A stretch of 52,384 nt of DNA, from contig CAKPYN010000016.1 of the NCBI GenBank assembly GCA_934202965.1, positions 1 through 52,384 on the forward strand, in the 5' to 3' direction. The notes under the pieces were generated by a model. That model was not told the origin of the DNA. It searched no databases and worked only from the letters and a program-made list of their open reading frames with translations. The translations under genes and the position numbers were made by a program. Position 1 is the stretch's first letter, and each line of letters opens with the position of its first letter. The DNA comes from an uncultured Megasphaera sp. (lineage in GTDB: Bacteria > Bacillota > Negativicutes > Veillonellales > Megasphaeraceae). Shown piece after piece: positions 8,521-18,115 of the stretch.

Positions 8521-9927
8521 TTATTTTATCCTTATCATCGCCACTATTTTTTTCACCTGTTCACGATGTATTAGTATAAAAGCAAAATATGCTATCGTAT
8601 AAATGACCATACAAAAAATACTATCCAAAAACCAGCCACTGACAATAAAAACACTACACATAGCAAGATCAATAACGATATCTTTACGCAGATTTATTTG
8701 GAGAAGACGGTTAATAAAGCATTCAGCCAAACAACACTGAAAAGCGTAAATACTAACAATAGAAAGAACAGTTATATTCAAATTATGAAAAATCTGTACC
8801 GTAATAAATGTCACTACCAAGGAAACCAATACACTCACTACATTGATTTTGAGCATCAATGCTTCCTGACGCATACTTTTTAAATACGTATTGATCAATA
8901 GGCTTAATTTGCTCTCAAAGACACATACAGGAAATAATACGCTCATGTAGATTAAACTGTCGGCATATTGCGGCAGCCACCATGCTAAAATACATTTTAA
9001 TGGATAATAGCCCATCAGTGCCGCAAATAAAATCATATCTAAACTTAAACGAATTCTCTGATATGCTGCCACCCGTTTATCCTCATCCATCCGCTTGATA
9101 ATAGGGAAAAAAACTACGCTTACAGAAGAAATAAAGACCATGAGAAAATTAGAAATTCCCAACGTCAATGATACCCGTCCAAACGTAGCGACATTCCAGC
9201 CCACAGAAATCCCATAACGGACAATGCCAATAATAAGCATACCGGCAATATTAGCCAACATCAGTTTACTGCCTACAGTAAGGTTTTCTTTAGCTTCCTG
9301 AAAAATTTGACTAATAGGATAAAAGCGAGGTCGCAGCAAGCTTCGACAAAGGTAAATGCCAATCAATGTCAAACTGATCATAGAAAACAGCTTAGAATAG
9401 TACATATAGCGAAATTCATTTCGGTGCAGCACTAGTAAAAAGATAACAGCACCTAAAAAAAATACAATCCGTTCTGTTAGAAGGAACTTAGCGTAATCCT
9501 TGATACGGTTTGTAATCTGCATAACAAAATTGCAGAGATTCGTAAAGTTTACAAACGGTGCCAACCATACCGCACACTCCAAAGCTATCCGCTTCACAGG
9601 ATCATCAACAACTATTTGACTTCCCACTGTAACTACGACAGCTAAGAAAATCTGCAATGCCGTAACACCATAAAACTGTCCAGCAAAAGTCTTACGATCC
9701 AATTCTTCAAAACGTTTTCCTGCATAGCGCAGATAGATTCCGTCTTCCCAACCAAAATGCAAAAAACCAAGATAGGAAAAATAAAATAAGAAGAGCTGCC
9801 AAAGGCCATAATCATCGACACTAAGAAATTTTGGAACAAACATTACCATAAACACGGAAATGCCCAAAGAAACGAGATTGGCACTGAAAGAATAGGCTAT
9901 ATTTTTAAGAGTTTCGATGAAATTCAT
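8521..9927 (-). CDS. Wzx-type polysaccharide flippase
   Basis: This 468-residue integral membrane protein has 12-14 predicted hydrophobic helices and the opening typical of the MATE-like polysaccharide transporters (NIAYSFSANLVSLGISVFMV, then PKFLSVDDYGLWQL). It would flip undecaprenyl-linked repeat units across the inner membrane. The start is ATG 9927 behind AGAGGAAA. It follows Wzz and Wzy genes on one strand, which completes a Wzx/Wzy pathway. It is the last polysaccharide gene of the operon; the TIR cassette begins about 190 bp further on. Confidence 0.88.
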   Translation of the reverse strand: MNFIETLKNIAYSFSANLVSLGISVFMVMFVPKFLSVDDYGLWQLFLFYFSYLGFLHFGWEDGIYLRYAGKRFEELDRKTFAGQFYGVTALQIFLAVVVTVGSQIVVDDPVKRIALECAVWLAPFVNFTNLCNFVMQITNRIKDYAKFLLTERIVFFLGAVIFLLVLHRNEFRYMYYSKLFSMISLTLIGIYLCRSLLRPRFYPISQIFQEAKENLTVGSKLMLANIAGMLIIGIVRYGISVGWNVATFGRVSLTLGISNFLMVFISSVSVVFFPIIKRMDEDKRVAAYQRIRLSLDMILFAALMGYYPLKCILAWWLPQYADSLIYMSVLFPVCVFESKLSLLINTYLKSMRQEALMLKINVVSVLVSLVVTFITVQIFHNLNITVLSIVSIYAFQCCLAECFINRLLQINLRKDIVIDLAMCSVFIVSGWFLDSIFCMVIYTIAYFAFILIHREQVKKIVAMIRIK

Positions 9928-9941
9928 ACTTCATTTTCCTC

Positions 9942-10601
9942 TCAGTGTTTAACTAACTGCTTCTTTGCATTCCACGCCATTACAACAACCACACCAACTA
10001 GTGCACCAAGTATAAAGCCAATAATTGCATATTTTTTCTCAATGTTTTCTTTACTGACCACTTTATCTTCATTTATATTCTGAATTTCTTTCACTGTTTT
10101 TAAACTAGTATCATTCGTAACCAGAGCTGCACTCTTAGAAAAATAAGCCTCATACGCATCCATTAAGTCTGCGCTATTCTCTTTAATATATTGGGAATCC
10201 TTAGCATCTTGTTTTGTAAACTGAATAATTAACTCATATAATCCAGGCCCCATATTCTGAACACGAAAATGTTCTCCTAGCCATTTCATCTTTTGAGAAT
10301 CAGCCGTTTTATCCCACTCTGCATTCATTTTGCTCATATCAAAATTTGCTTCAATCTGAGAGTTTAATTCAGTAAGATTCGACCAAGCTTTCATTAAATT
10401 AGTTACATCAATTTCAGTACTAGTTTGATTAGCTGTAAAAACTGGTACCGTGTTGAAATGTACAACGCGTATATAAGTCATGTCACCTGTTTGCGGAACA
10501 ACAGTATGTATCTGGCTTTTTTCAAAATATAAACCGCTCGCACACACAATAGCACAAATCAAGATAACATACCATTTTTTGATGATAGATTGAAAATTCA
10601 T
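9942..10601 (-). CDS. Wzz-like chain-length determinant
   Basis: The 219-residue protein has the polysaccharide co-polymerase layout: an N-terminal membrane helix (about residues 10-27), a long periplasmic domain, and a C-terminal helix (about 190-209) before a short basic tail. Such proteins set chain length together with Wzy. It begins four bases before the end of the Wzy gene (ATGA overlap) with GGAGGAG upstream, so the two are coupled. No tyrosine kinase domain is attached, in line with an O-antigen-type rather than a BY-kinase capsule system. Sequence divergence in the middle leaves the call at moderate to good. Confidence 0.75.
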   Translation of the reverse strand: MNFQSIIKKWYVILICAIVCASGLYFEKSQIHTVVPQTGDMTYIRVVHFNTVPVFTANQTSTEIDVTNLMKAWSNLTELNSQIEANFDMSKMNAEWDKTADSQKMKWLGEHFRVQNMGPGLYELIIQFTKQDAKDSQYIKENSADLMDAYEAYFSKSAALVTNDTSLKTVKEIQNINEDKVVSKENIEKKYAIIGFILGALVGVVVVMAWNAKKQLVKH

Positions 10602-11953
10602 TTAGCGTTACTCCTCCGCTCGTTTAAAAATTCAAAAAATTTATACAGAATTAAAAGACCCACTATAAAGCTGATTTTACTAGTAGTCAATATTTCATTA
10701 AAAAAGCGTTCTTCTCTCCCCATTAAAAAAATCGGATAAGCAATTGAGGCATAAATTAAAATCATCCAATTCTTTAAACCGTAACGGTAGAGTTGTCGGT
10801 AAAAAAAAGTATAGAAGAAGCCTATCAAAAACATAACCAGTGCACAACCAAAATAGCCAAAATCATTAATATAACGATAAAAAGCTGTATAAACATTAGT
10901 GGTCACAGGTCCAAAAGCAGTAAATAATGTAATATACTGAGAAAACTTTGGTATATCAACTCCATGTGCACGTAGAAATCCATAAATCGGAGTTAATGTT
11001 GCTGATCCAATATACTGATTATCCGGAATCATCATTTCATTGATATATACATCAAAAGCCGCAATATTGGTACCAGCATAATGAACTAACACTTTTAAGA
11101 AATTGGCATCAGCTCCAATTTTTCCATTAATAATGCCAATGCCAAGAAAGCAGAATAAGAAAGCAAAGATTGCAATACCAATAATGGTAAATTCTTTTTT
11201 TAGCGAATTTTTGGTATCCGACTGTCTACGATGAATTAAGAAAAAGCTAATTAGGCCAAACATAATCAAATACATAAACTGTTGTCTGCCACCAGTTAAA
11301 ACCATAAAGGGAAAATATAGTACTATAAAACACCCCCACTTAAATGCTTCTCTATATTGATGCGCCATAAAATTAAGCCATACCGCTAAAACAGAAATAT
11401 ATGCCATCCCAGTTGCAAAGCGTAGCCGGTAGGCATTCCAGCGGCTGATTTCAATTTTTTGGTGTGCAAATCCTTCAATAACAGGTCCTAACATTTTCTT
11501 AAATTCTGTTTCCTGCGTAACCTGGCTTGCAGCATTAAGAAAATCAATATAATTAAGGTAAATAGCATATATTAGAATAATCACAAAAAAGACCCACAAC
11601 GGCCAACTAATAAAAAAGCCCCGAGAATACCGATTGCTTTTATCACAAATATACTTTCCTGTACCGATACTAAATTCTGCTAAACTACTACCAAGAAAAA
11701 ATAAACAAGACATCACGATGATGATCATTGCTGAATTAAAGTGCATTGGCAAATTCCACATTTTTGTATACAATGCGGCCAATGTACAGCACCCAGTCAA
11801 ACAAATACTATAAATAAAGGAAGGATTTAAAACATCAAACATGCTTTTGAAAAAAGACATTACTGCAAGTAAAAATAGTACTATAGTCAAAAGATATATA
11901 AAACTCTGTTGTGCGCCATGTAACGGCTGCAAGTATGTAAACTCAATGCTCAT
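10598..11953 (-). CDS. Wzy-type polysaccharide polymerase
   Basis: The 451-residue protein has about 12 hydrophobic segments and a large loop between them. It carries the TGGRQQ segment followed by YIDFLN/GYFGC-type features common in the O-antigen polymerase family. It would join undecaprenyl-linked repeats in the periplasm. ATG 11953 follows AGGTG. It is coupled to the Wzz gene. These polymerases diverge strongly, so the call rests on topology, size and the neighbouring Wzx and Wzz genes. Confidence 0.78.
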   Translation of the reverse strand: MSIEFTYLQPLHGAQQSFIYLLTIVLFLLAVMSFFKSMFDVLNPSFIYSICLTGCCTLAALYTKMWNLPMHFNSAMIIIVMSCLFFLGSSLAEFSIGTGKYICDKSNRYSRGFFISWPLWVFFVIILIYAIYLNYIDFLNAASQVTQETEFKKMLGPVIEGFAHQKIEISRWNAYRLRFATGMAYISVLAVWLNFMAHQYREAFKWGCFIVLYFPFMVLTGGRQQFMYLIMFGLISFFLIHRRQSDTKNSLKKEFTIIGIAIFAFLFCFLGIGIINGKIGADANFLKVLVHYAGTNIAAFDVYINEMMIPDNQYIGSATLTPIYGFLRAHGVDIPKFSQYITLFTAFGPVTTNVYTAFYRYINDFGYFGCALVMFLIGFFYTFFYRQLYRYGLKNWMILIYASIAYPIFLMGREERFFNEILTTSKISFIVGLLILYKFFEFLNERRSNAK

Positions 11954-11983
11954 TTCTTCACCTACATCTAGGATGACAAAAAA

Positions 11984-12838
11984 TTATCGTGACAATTTAT
12001 ATTTTATTTGTCTTCTAAGGATTCCATAATGAATTGCCGTCTTCATCAAGATTCTTTTTGTCACTCCAATTTGTTCATATCTCGTATAAAAATAATATTT
12101 TGATTTATATAGTTGTTTTAATTGAGAGATTTTTTTCATTGATTTATCAATGGAAACGGACACATTATGCTGATATTCAATATCTGTATCTATAATCATT
12201 TTATACCCCATATTAATAAATTTTCTTCCCAAAATCTGTTCTTCATAGTACAAAAAGACATTGTCATCTAAACCTTGTAATTTCTGATAAACTCTTGCAT
12301 CTATAGCAAACAAAGACCCCGGCAACCATTCAGTTTGTATAATTCCTTGTTTAGGCTTAACTTCATTTCCATGAAAAGGAAAAAGACGCTTTAATAAAAA
12401 AGTACAATCCAGCACTTCACGCCAATACGTATTAATCTGCCGATTCATAATTTGCTTGTAAGGAAGATGCATATATCCGGTCGCTGCTTTCGCATCGTAT
12501 TTAAGCATATCAACAACTACTTTTTTTAAAAAAGTTTCTGGGTATTCTACATCTGGATTAGAAATAAAAAAAATATCCGTATCGTAATGTTCCATCAAGT
12601 AATTAGCGCCATAATTATTACCATAAGAATATCCTTTATTCTTATCCGTTTGTATAACATCAACATTACCCTTATTTAATAAGCATAACTTTTTAAAAGA
12701 CCCATCCGGTGATTTATTATCCACAATGACAATGCGATCTATACTATGATAGTCTTTAATTAAGTTATAATATTCTTCAACAGTCTCACTATCATTATAA
12801 TTTAAAATAACCATTCCAATCTTTTTGTTTAATATCAT
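11984..12838 (-). CDS. Family 2 glycosyltransferase (rhamnosyltransferase-like)
   Basis: The 284-residue GT-A fold enzyme starts with IGMVILNYNDSE and has VIVDNKSPDGS and FFISNPDVEYP in place of the usual nucleotide-binding DxD region, as in the GT2 group that contains rhamnosyltransferases. A WLPGSLFAID motif lies in the acceptor part. It probably adds one sugar of the repeat unit on the cytoplasmic side. The ribosome binding site is weak (GTGAGAAAG before ATG 12838). It lies between another GT2 and the polymerase. Confidence 0.85.
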   Translation of the reverse strand: MILNKKIGMVILNYNDSETVEEYYNLIKDYHSIDRIVIVDNKSPDGSFKKLCLLNKGNVDVIQTDKNKGYSYGNNYGANYLMEHYDTDIFFISNPDVEYPETFLKKVVVDMLKYDAKAATGYMHLPYKQIMNRQINTYWREVLDCTFLLKRLFPFHGNEVKPKQGIIQTEWLPGSLFAIDARVYQKLQGLDDNVFLYYEEQILGRKFINMGYKMIIDTDIEYQHNVSVSIDKSMKKISQLKQLYKSKYYFYTRYEQIGVTKRILMKTAIHYGILRRQIKYKLSR

Positions 12839-12887
12839 TATTACTTTCTCACACCTTTATTCAACAATAAATTATATAACACTGTTA

Positions 12888-13922
12888 CTAAATTTTTGCT
12901 TTAAGCCAAAATCCTAAAAGCAAAACGTTTGTTTTGTACATCAAATACTTTATTAATGATTTTTTACCACCCAAAGTATATTTTATATTTATTAAGTTGA
13001 AAGGATACTCTTTTTTTAGCCTATTAAAACTTCTATTTTTATGCCAAATATTACAGAAATTAGCATCTGATAAATAAAGTGTTCTTGCAATTTCATGCAA
13101 TACTTCAATGATTTCATTTCCAAAAGCTATATATAATTCTGGAGACTTGACATAAGGAATAAGATCTTCAATGAATTTCTTTCGCCACGCGATATAATCC
13201 GAACTAGGTTTATGCGTTATTGAATCTGGATTTTCAATGTAATAATACCAACAATGAGGAATAATCCCTATTTTTTTTGCTGAAATAACAATATCAAGAT
13301 TCCAAATATCATCTTCCCCGTGAAAGAGAGACACCCTAAAAGGACACTTTAACAACAAACTTCTTTTTACTAATCTTGCAATTGGGCCACGACTAATATA
13401 TCCTTGGGTAAATTTAAAGCACCCTTCCCCCAAATCTATCAAATGACGATACAGTTTCTTTTTTTCTGCTATGGTCATAATATTAGTCACGTCCAATTGA
13501 GTCATTTCCTCTCCATTATAATCATAAGGTTTTAATTGTACTAAACCATATATAATATCATGATCATATTTTTGTTGATATATATAGTCTATATCTTGCC
13601 AAAATTGTTTCGGAATAATATCATCTGCATCCACAAAAAGAACATACTTTCCTTTTGCAATAAGCACTCCATTATTTCTTGCCGCTGCAGGCCCTTGATT
13701 TTTTTGATGAATAATAAAAAGCTTTTCTCTTTCTAATGCCATTTGATCCAAAAAAGCTGAACAACTTTGCTCACTACCGTCATCAACTAGAATAATTTCA
13801 AAATTTAACAATTTATTTCTTGTATATGTCAAACAATTTATACACCGTTTTAAATCTCTTCGGCTATTGTTATAAACAGGTATTATAATGCTAAGGAATA
13901 AATAATTATTATTTTCTAACAT
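12888..13922 (-). CDS. Family 2 glycosyltransferase
   Basis: This GT2 enzyme has a clear GT-A core: LSIIIPVYNNSRRDL, then ILVDDGSEQS, then GPAAARNNG, and the DxD metal-binding site in FVDADDIIP. The C-terminal part (about 150 residues) is less conserved and probably binds the acceptor. I start it at ATG 13922 (MLENNNYLF) behind GAGG. A TTG seven codons upstream overlaps the previous stop and is less likely. Its place in the operon suggests it adds a sugar to the lipid-linked repeat; the sugar cannot be told from the sequence. Confidence 0.87.
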   Translation of the reverse strand: MLENNNYLFLSIIIPVYNNSRRDLKRCINCLTYTRNKLLNFEIILVDDGSEQSCSAFLDQMALEREKLFIIHQKNQGPAAARNNGVLIAKGKYVLFVDADDIIPKQFWQDIDYIYQQKYDHDIIYGLVQLKPYDYNGEEMTQLDVTNIMTIAEKKKLYRHLIDLGEGCFKFTQGYISRGPIARLVKRSLLLKCPFRVSLFHGEDDIWNLDIVISAKKIGIIPHCWYYYIENPDSITHKPSSDYIAWRKKFIEDLIPYVKSPELYIAFGNEIIEVLHEIARTLYLSDANFCNIWHKNRSFNRLKKEYPFNLINIKYTLGGKKSLIKYLMYKTNVLLLGFWLKAKI

Positions 13923-13939
13923 TTCGTCCTCACTTGCTA

Positions 13940-15277
13940 TCAAAAGCTATCCACATTAACGTTCTTTTGGAACAAAGCCATAACCTTACTTTCTGCAATC
14001 ATGTCATCATAATTGAATAACATGTTATTACTTATACTATCGCGAATGCAATGAACAAATTCAACTAGTTCATAACGAAGACCTTCACCCTCAAATTTAT
14101 AAAAAAATTTGCTATTACGGTTTACATCTTCATAACGAAGTTCATAATACTCTGTCTTCCACCAAGGAGCAGGGACATAAACATATCCCTTAGTTCCAGA
14201 AATTACCAAATCACCCTCTGCTTTAGCATTCACCGCAATTAATGCAGATGCCATTGCATTATCATATAAAAAATTAATTCTAGTCATAGTATCAATTCCA
14301 TTCTTACGATGAGTCATGAAATTTATTTTTTTATAGTCATATCCCAAAATTTTGAAAATTGCAAGTAAAGGGTATGAGCCTAGCGAGTTAAGACTTCCTC
14401 CTGAAATGCGAATCTGATTTTCTAAATCCTGTCCAAGAATTTGCGTAAAATTTGCTTCTATGCTTAATATATTTCCAATTTGTCCACTTTTTACCAATGA
14501 AACAAGTTTCCCAAAAGCTGGACAATACGCTGTCTTTAGTCCTTCCATTAAAACTGCCCCTTGTTTTTTTGCAAGTTGTACCAATTGCATAGCCTTCTTA
14601 TCATCTTGACAAAAAGGAAATTCCGTTAAAACGTGTTTTCCTGCAAACAATGCTTTACGAATGACTAGCTCACGATATCCCAAAGGTGCATTAATATAAA
14701 CAGCGTCAACTAAAGTAAATAAATCATCCAAAGTATTAGATATTGGAAGCGTTTTAAACTGAGTGGATTTATACTTCTCATCTACATTATCTTTTATAGC
14801 ATATGCAGAAGTTAATTCTAATCCACTTACAAATCGGCTTTCATCAATAAAACGATCAAGGATTTGTTCGTTTCCAACAATGCCTACTCGAATCCGATTT
14901 AAATTACGTAACTTTGTACTGGAGATACCTTTAGTTCTTTCTAAATAAATTACCTTACAATACTCGTTTAGATAGTCAAAATGACCAATCCAGTCAGATC
15001 CTACAGTAAAAATATCCACGTGATATTTTTTTATATCATCGATTTTTTGGCCAAAATATTCTTCCACCACAATCTTATCAGCAAAACCTGTTTTTTTCAC
15101 ATTTTCAATTCGAGTCATCAAATCATCATGAACATTAAATTTCCCCCGGGATTTATCAAAATGATCAGAAGTGACACCGACTATAAGATGGTCTCCCAGT
15201 GCTTTTGCACGCTTCAAAAGACTATAATGTCCTTGATGAAAGAGGTCATAGGTACCATACGTAATGACTTTTTTCAT
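13940..15277 (-). CDS. Fusion of a TagD-like cytidylyltransferase and a Gfo/Idh/MocA oxidoreductase
   Basis: Residues 1-128 form a nucleotidyltransferase of the glycerol-3-phosphate cytidylyltransferase type. The FHQGH motif puts His14 and His17 in place, and GISSTKLR closes the domain. Residues 130-445 form a Gfo/Idh/MocA oxidoreductase: a Rossmann start (IRVGIVG), EFPFCQDDKKA in the EKP-like position and a C-terminal alpha/beta domain. One polypeptide would therefore activate an alcohol phosphate as a CDP derivative and oxidise or reduce its carbon skeleton. LicD, which transfers phospho-alcohols, and an aminotransferase are adjacent. The order aminotransferase, then fusion, suggests an amino- or keto-substituted alcohol. 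The domains are clear; the substrate is unknown. Confidence 0.85.
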   Translation of the reverse strand: MKKVITYGTYDLFHQGHYSLLKRAKALGDHLIVGVTSDHFDKSRGKFNVHDDLMTRIENVKKTGFADKIVVEEYFGQKIDDIKKYHVDIFTVGSDWIGHFDYLNEYCKVIYLERTKGISSTKLRNLNRIRVGIVGNEQILDRFIDESRFVSGLELTSAYAIKDNVDEKYKSTQFKTLPISNTLDDLFTLVDAVYINAPLGYRELVIRKALFAGKHVLTEFPFCQDDKKAMQLVQLAKKQGAVLMEGLKTAYCPAFGKLVSLVKSGQIGNILSIEANFTQILGQDLENQIRISGGSLNSLGSYPLLAIFKILGYDYKKINFMTHRKNGIDTMTRINFLYDNAMASALIAVNAKAEGDLVISGTKGYVYVPAPWWKTEYYELRYEDVNRNSKFFYKFEGEGLRYELVEFVHCIRDSISNNMLFNYDDMIAESKVMALFQKNVNVDSF

Positions 15278-15287
15278 TTAATTTCCC

Positions 15288-16349
15288 CTAGCCATTCATA
15301 TCAATTTCAAAAAAAGCTTTCAAAAATATTTTCATACTATTAACTGAGCCAATAGATACGCGTATATAATCTTTCAGCATTTCATTTCCATAAGGATGAA
15401 CTAATATTTTCTTTTCTTTAGCTAACCTTGTAGCAACTTGTTTTGCATCATGCTTAGGCTTCACAAAAATATAGTTTCCTCTACAATCACGGCAAGCATA
15501 CCCTTTTTGTATTAATTCATTAAGTGTATATGATTTTCCCTTATTTTCAGCGGCGACAACATTCTTCAAAATTTCCGGGTGATCAAGTAATCTTTCTCCA
15601 AAAAGCAATGCAATAGCATTAACATCAAATGTCAATTTTGCATTATTGATATAATGAATAATTTGAGGATTAGAAATTATAACACCTAATCGTAAAGCAG
15701 GGATTGAAAAAGCTTTGGAAAAAGTTCTCAGCACAATTACATTATCATTGGTCAACGCAGTTTGTAAAAAGGTATTGGGATAATAGTAGTGATAAGCTTC
15801 ATCAATAACAAGCACTGCCCCTACTTTTTGAGTTTTTTCTACAACCTGGTTAATTTCTTCTTGTGTATACACATTTCCAATAGGATTATTAGGATTTAAA
15901 AGCACAACAATTCGTGTATCTTCAGTAATTGCATTTAGAATATTCTCAATTCTTATCGTCATGTCAGATTCGTAAAAAATCGGGACATGACAATATCCCA
16001 AAATACAACAATTTACCCAGTACATTTCAAAAGATGGCGCTACTGTCACAACATCCTTTCCTTCTTCTCCAAAAGTTTCCATAATATAACGAAGACCTGT
16101 ATCCGAACCATTCGTTGCCGTTACATTATCGATACCAACACCTATAAAATCAGCGTATTTACGTAAAAACTTATCTGGCTCTGGATAAACAGTTAAAAAT
16201 TTAGGAGTTATTTCTTTTAACACTGAATCCACAAAATCTTTTGGCAAGCCATCTGGATTTTCATTCATATCAAAGCGAAATTTATCATACCGTCCTTGTT
16301 CGGGAAAAACACGAACCGTATTTTTTATATGTTCATTAACAAAAATCAT
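15288..16349 (-). CDS. PLP-dependent aminotransferase (HisC-like)
   Basis: This 353-residue fold-type I aminotransferase resembles histidinol-phosphate aminotransferases. Cofactor residues are visible: NPNNPIGN (152-159), DEAYH with Asp183, and TFSKAF with the Schiff-base Lys212; Arg near the C-terminus is in YIRVSIG. ATG 16349 follows GGAGAG. No other histidine genes are nearby. It lies between LicD and the cytidylyltransferase fusion, 11-12 bp from each, so it probably aminates the precursor of the CDP-linked substituent rather than making histidine. HisC-like enzymes accept several phosphorylated keto substrates, so the reaction remains open. Confidence 0.85.
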   Translation of the reverse strand: MIFVNEHIKNTVRVFPEQGRYDKFRFDMNENPDGLPKDFVDSVLKEITPKFLTVYPEPDKFLRKYADFIGVGIDNVTATNGSDTGLRYIMETFGEEGKDVVTVAPSFEMYWVNCCILGYCHVPIFYESDMTIRIENILNAITEDTRIVVLLNPNNPIGNVYTQEEINQVVEKTQKVGAVLVIDEAYHYYYPNTFLQTALTNDNVIVLRTFSKAFSIPALRLGVIISNPQIIHYINNAKLTFDVNAIALLFGERLLDHPEILKNVVAAENKGKSYTLNELIQKGYACRDCRGNYIFVKPKHDAKQVATRLAKEKKILVHPYGNEMLKDYIRVSIGSVNSMKIFLKAFFEIDMNG

Positions 16350-16360
16350 TTTTTCTCTCC

Positions 16361-17218
16361 TTAATTATCTTCTAACAAATATGCTTCAAAATTATGATGT
16401 GACACCTGATTTTCTAATGGTGGAGGAGTCATATAATCTCCATAAGTTCTCGTTAAATATTCATCATATCCAGCCGGCCCCCAAAATTCGCTATCTTCAA
16501 ATTTAAATTTCTTACGTTCTTTAAATGAATGATTGCTCGATTTCTCAAACGTCCAATTCCACACAAAAACAGTTAATCCTATATCTTTAGTTTTCTCTAA
16601 AACATATTTTTCCGCATTTGTATTCATTTTTCTTATAATATACTGAGTATTTACAAAAGAAAATAATAAAATAGCAATATATTTCATAAAAGTTCGAACA
16701 GAATTCTTTAATGAAATATGTGTTTCTTTTGAATCTGAATAGTGTCTGCTAGGAAAAAAGCAAAAAGAAGACGCATTAACAATGATACCCAAGAATTTCT
16801 GTTTTAACATGAAGTTGCGCTCTATTTTAGGACTATCAGGTATACCATCGATAGGAAATACATCAATAAATACATGTAGCTTACGATACTTTTGCTTCAG
16901 TGTTTTTTCAAATAAGATTGTATTTAGATCCTCAACACGAGCAAACGGCATATGCCAATTCTGATTATTTTCAATAGCACTAACTTGATATCTACTTTTT
17001 TCTCGATTATAAATCATAAGAAATTTTTTATAATCCTCACGAGGCATAGCAATGTCCATATCATCATCCCACGGGATAAAACCATGATGTCGGACTGCAC
17101 CTAATAAAGTCCCACCGCAAAGAAAATAACGCAACTGATTGCTATCACAAAATTTTGCCACATCCTTAAGAATGTTTAATTCTATAGATTTCATTTCTTT
17201 TGAAGTAATTTTTTTCAT
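16361..17218 (-). CDS. LicD family phosphotransferase
   Basis: LicD proteins move a phospho-alcohol (for example phosphocholine) from a CDP donor to a surface sugar. The hallmark is complete: LRYFLCGGTLLGAVRHHGF, then PWDDDMDIAMPRED with its metal-binding aspartates, then FIDVFPIDG. A hydrophobic stretch near residues 170-190 may anchor it at the membrane. I start at ATG 17218 because AGAGGA lies four to five bases upstream and the family begins MKKIT...; a TTG at 17284 behind AGGTGG is an alternative giving 22 extra residues. The downstream genes supply a likely CDP donor. Family call is firm; the transferred group is unknown and need not be choline. Confidence 0.88.
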   Translation of the reverse strand: MKKITSKEMKSIELNILKDVAKFCDSNQLRYFLCGGTLLGAVRHHGFIPWDDDMDIAMPREDYKKFLMIYNREKSRYQVSAIENNQNWHMPFARVEDLNTILFEKTLKQKYRKLHVFIDVFPIDGIPDSPKIERNFMLKQKFLGIIVNASSFCFFPSRHYSDSKETHISLKNSVRTFMKYIAILLFSFVNTQYIIRKMNTNAEKYVLEKTKDIGLTVFVWNWTFEKSSNHSFKERKKFKFEDSEFWGPAGYDEYLTRTYGDYMTPPPLENQVSHHNFEAYLLEDN

Positions 17219-17322
17219 AGTTCCTCTCAATCGATTTCTTAATTTAATATGTCCTTGAATGTCAACTAACTCCCATTTATTCAATCTTCCACCTTATAAT
17301 CAAAATAATCAATATGAATAGT

Positions 17323-17946
17323 TTAATTATAAATCATCTGTATATGCAGTGCATATGCACAAAGACCAATTCCTACTACTGTAATGAAATATGCCATCAT
17401 ACAAATACCTATAGTCACTTTTCTCCAAACATCTCCCCAAGATTTGTCATTTCCACTTTGCATATTACTTTGCATATTATTGTATGATTTTATTAAATAT
17501 TCCTCAAATTCTTTTAAATAATATGATTGGCTTATATATGCTATTACATAGCCGCTTCCAGAAAGAATTGTCGCAAATCCAAACGCAATTAATGCTCCCC
17601 AAAGATATCCATAAATAGAAGCTAGTTGGGTACATTCCAGAAAATTTCTCAGATTATTATTTAAAAACGCAATAAAAGCTATTGTAGCACCTCCAACAAT
17701 AAAAAAAAGACTTTTTAATGCTGCTTGTCCTAATGAAATTACCGCCTTCAAATATTCAATTTTTAATTGATTATTATCATTTAATTCTGCTAAACGTCGT
17801 TGATGTTGCATTTCCAATTTAGTGCATTCAATACTGTTTATTTTCTTTGATGCAATAAGTATACTTTCAATTTCAATTAAATCAATAGTTCTTTTTCCTT
17901 CTCGTTTTAACTCCTCTATTTTCTGTGAAAGAAAATCATATTCCAT
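17323..17946 (-). CDS. Hypothetical membrane protein with coiled N-terminus
   Basis: I do not recognise the family. The first 70 residues are charged and helical (possible coiled coil). Hydrophobic segments follow at about residues 78-96, 112-135 and 180-204, with a short hydrophilic loop rich in Asn, Gln and Ser before the last. ATG 17946 begins the frame. It sits between the ART/antitoxin/chaperone cassette and LicD, so it could belong to either; composition does not resemble a transporter or glycosyltransferase. If it belongs to the defence cassette it might be a membrane effector, but nothing in the sequence proves that. Confidence 0.6.
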   Translation of the reverse strand: MEYDFLSQKIEELKREGKRTIDLIEIESILIASKKINSIECTKLEMQHQRRLAELNDNNQLKIEYLKAVISLGQAALKSLFFIVGGATIAFIAFLNNNLRNFLECTQLASIYGYLWGALIAFGFATILSGSGYVIAYISQSYYLKEFEEYLIKSYNNMQSNMQSGNDKSWGDVWRKVTIGICMMAYFITVVGIGLCAYALHIQMIYN

Positions 17947-18115
17947 GTAATCATCCTAACTTAATATTTATATGTAAATATACATCAAGGCTATGGGGGA
18001 TGGGTAATTTTAAAATATATCATTTGAATTGTAATAAATTTCTATATCTGCAAAATAGGCTTTGCTTTTTTGAAATAAATTACTCTTTCCGCCATAGTTG
18101 AACCAGCCTATTACA

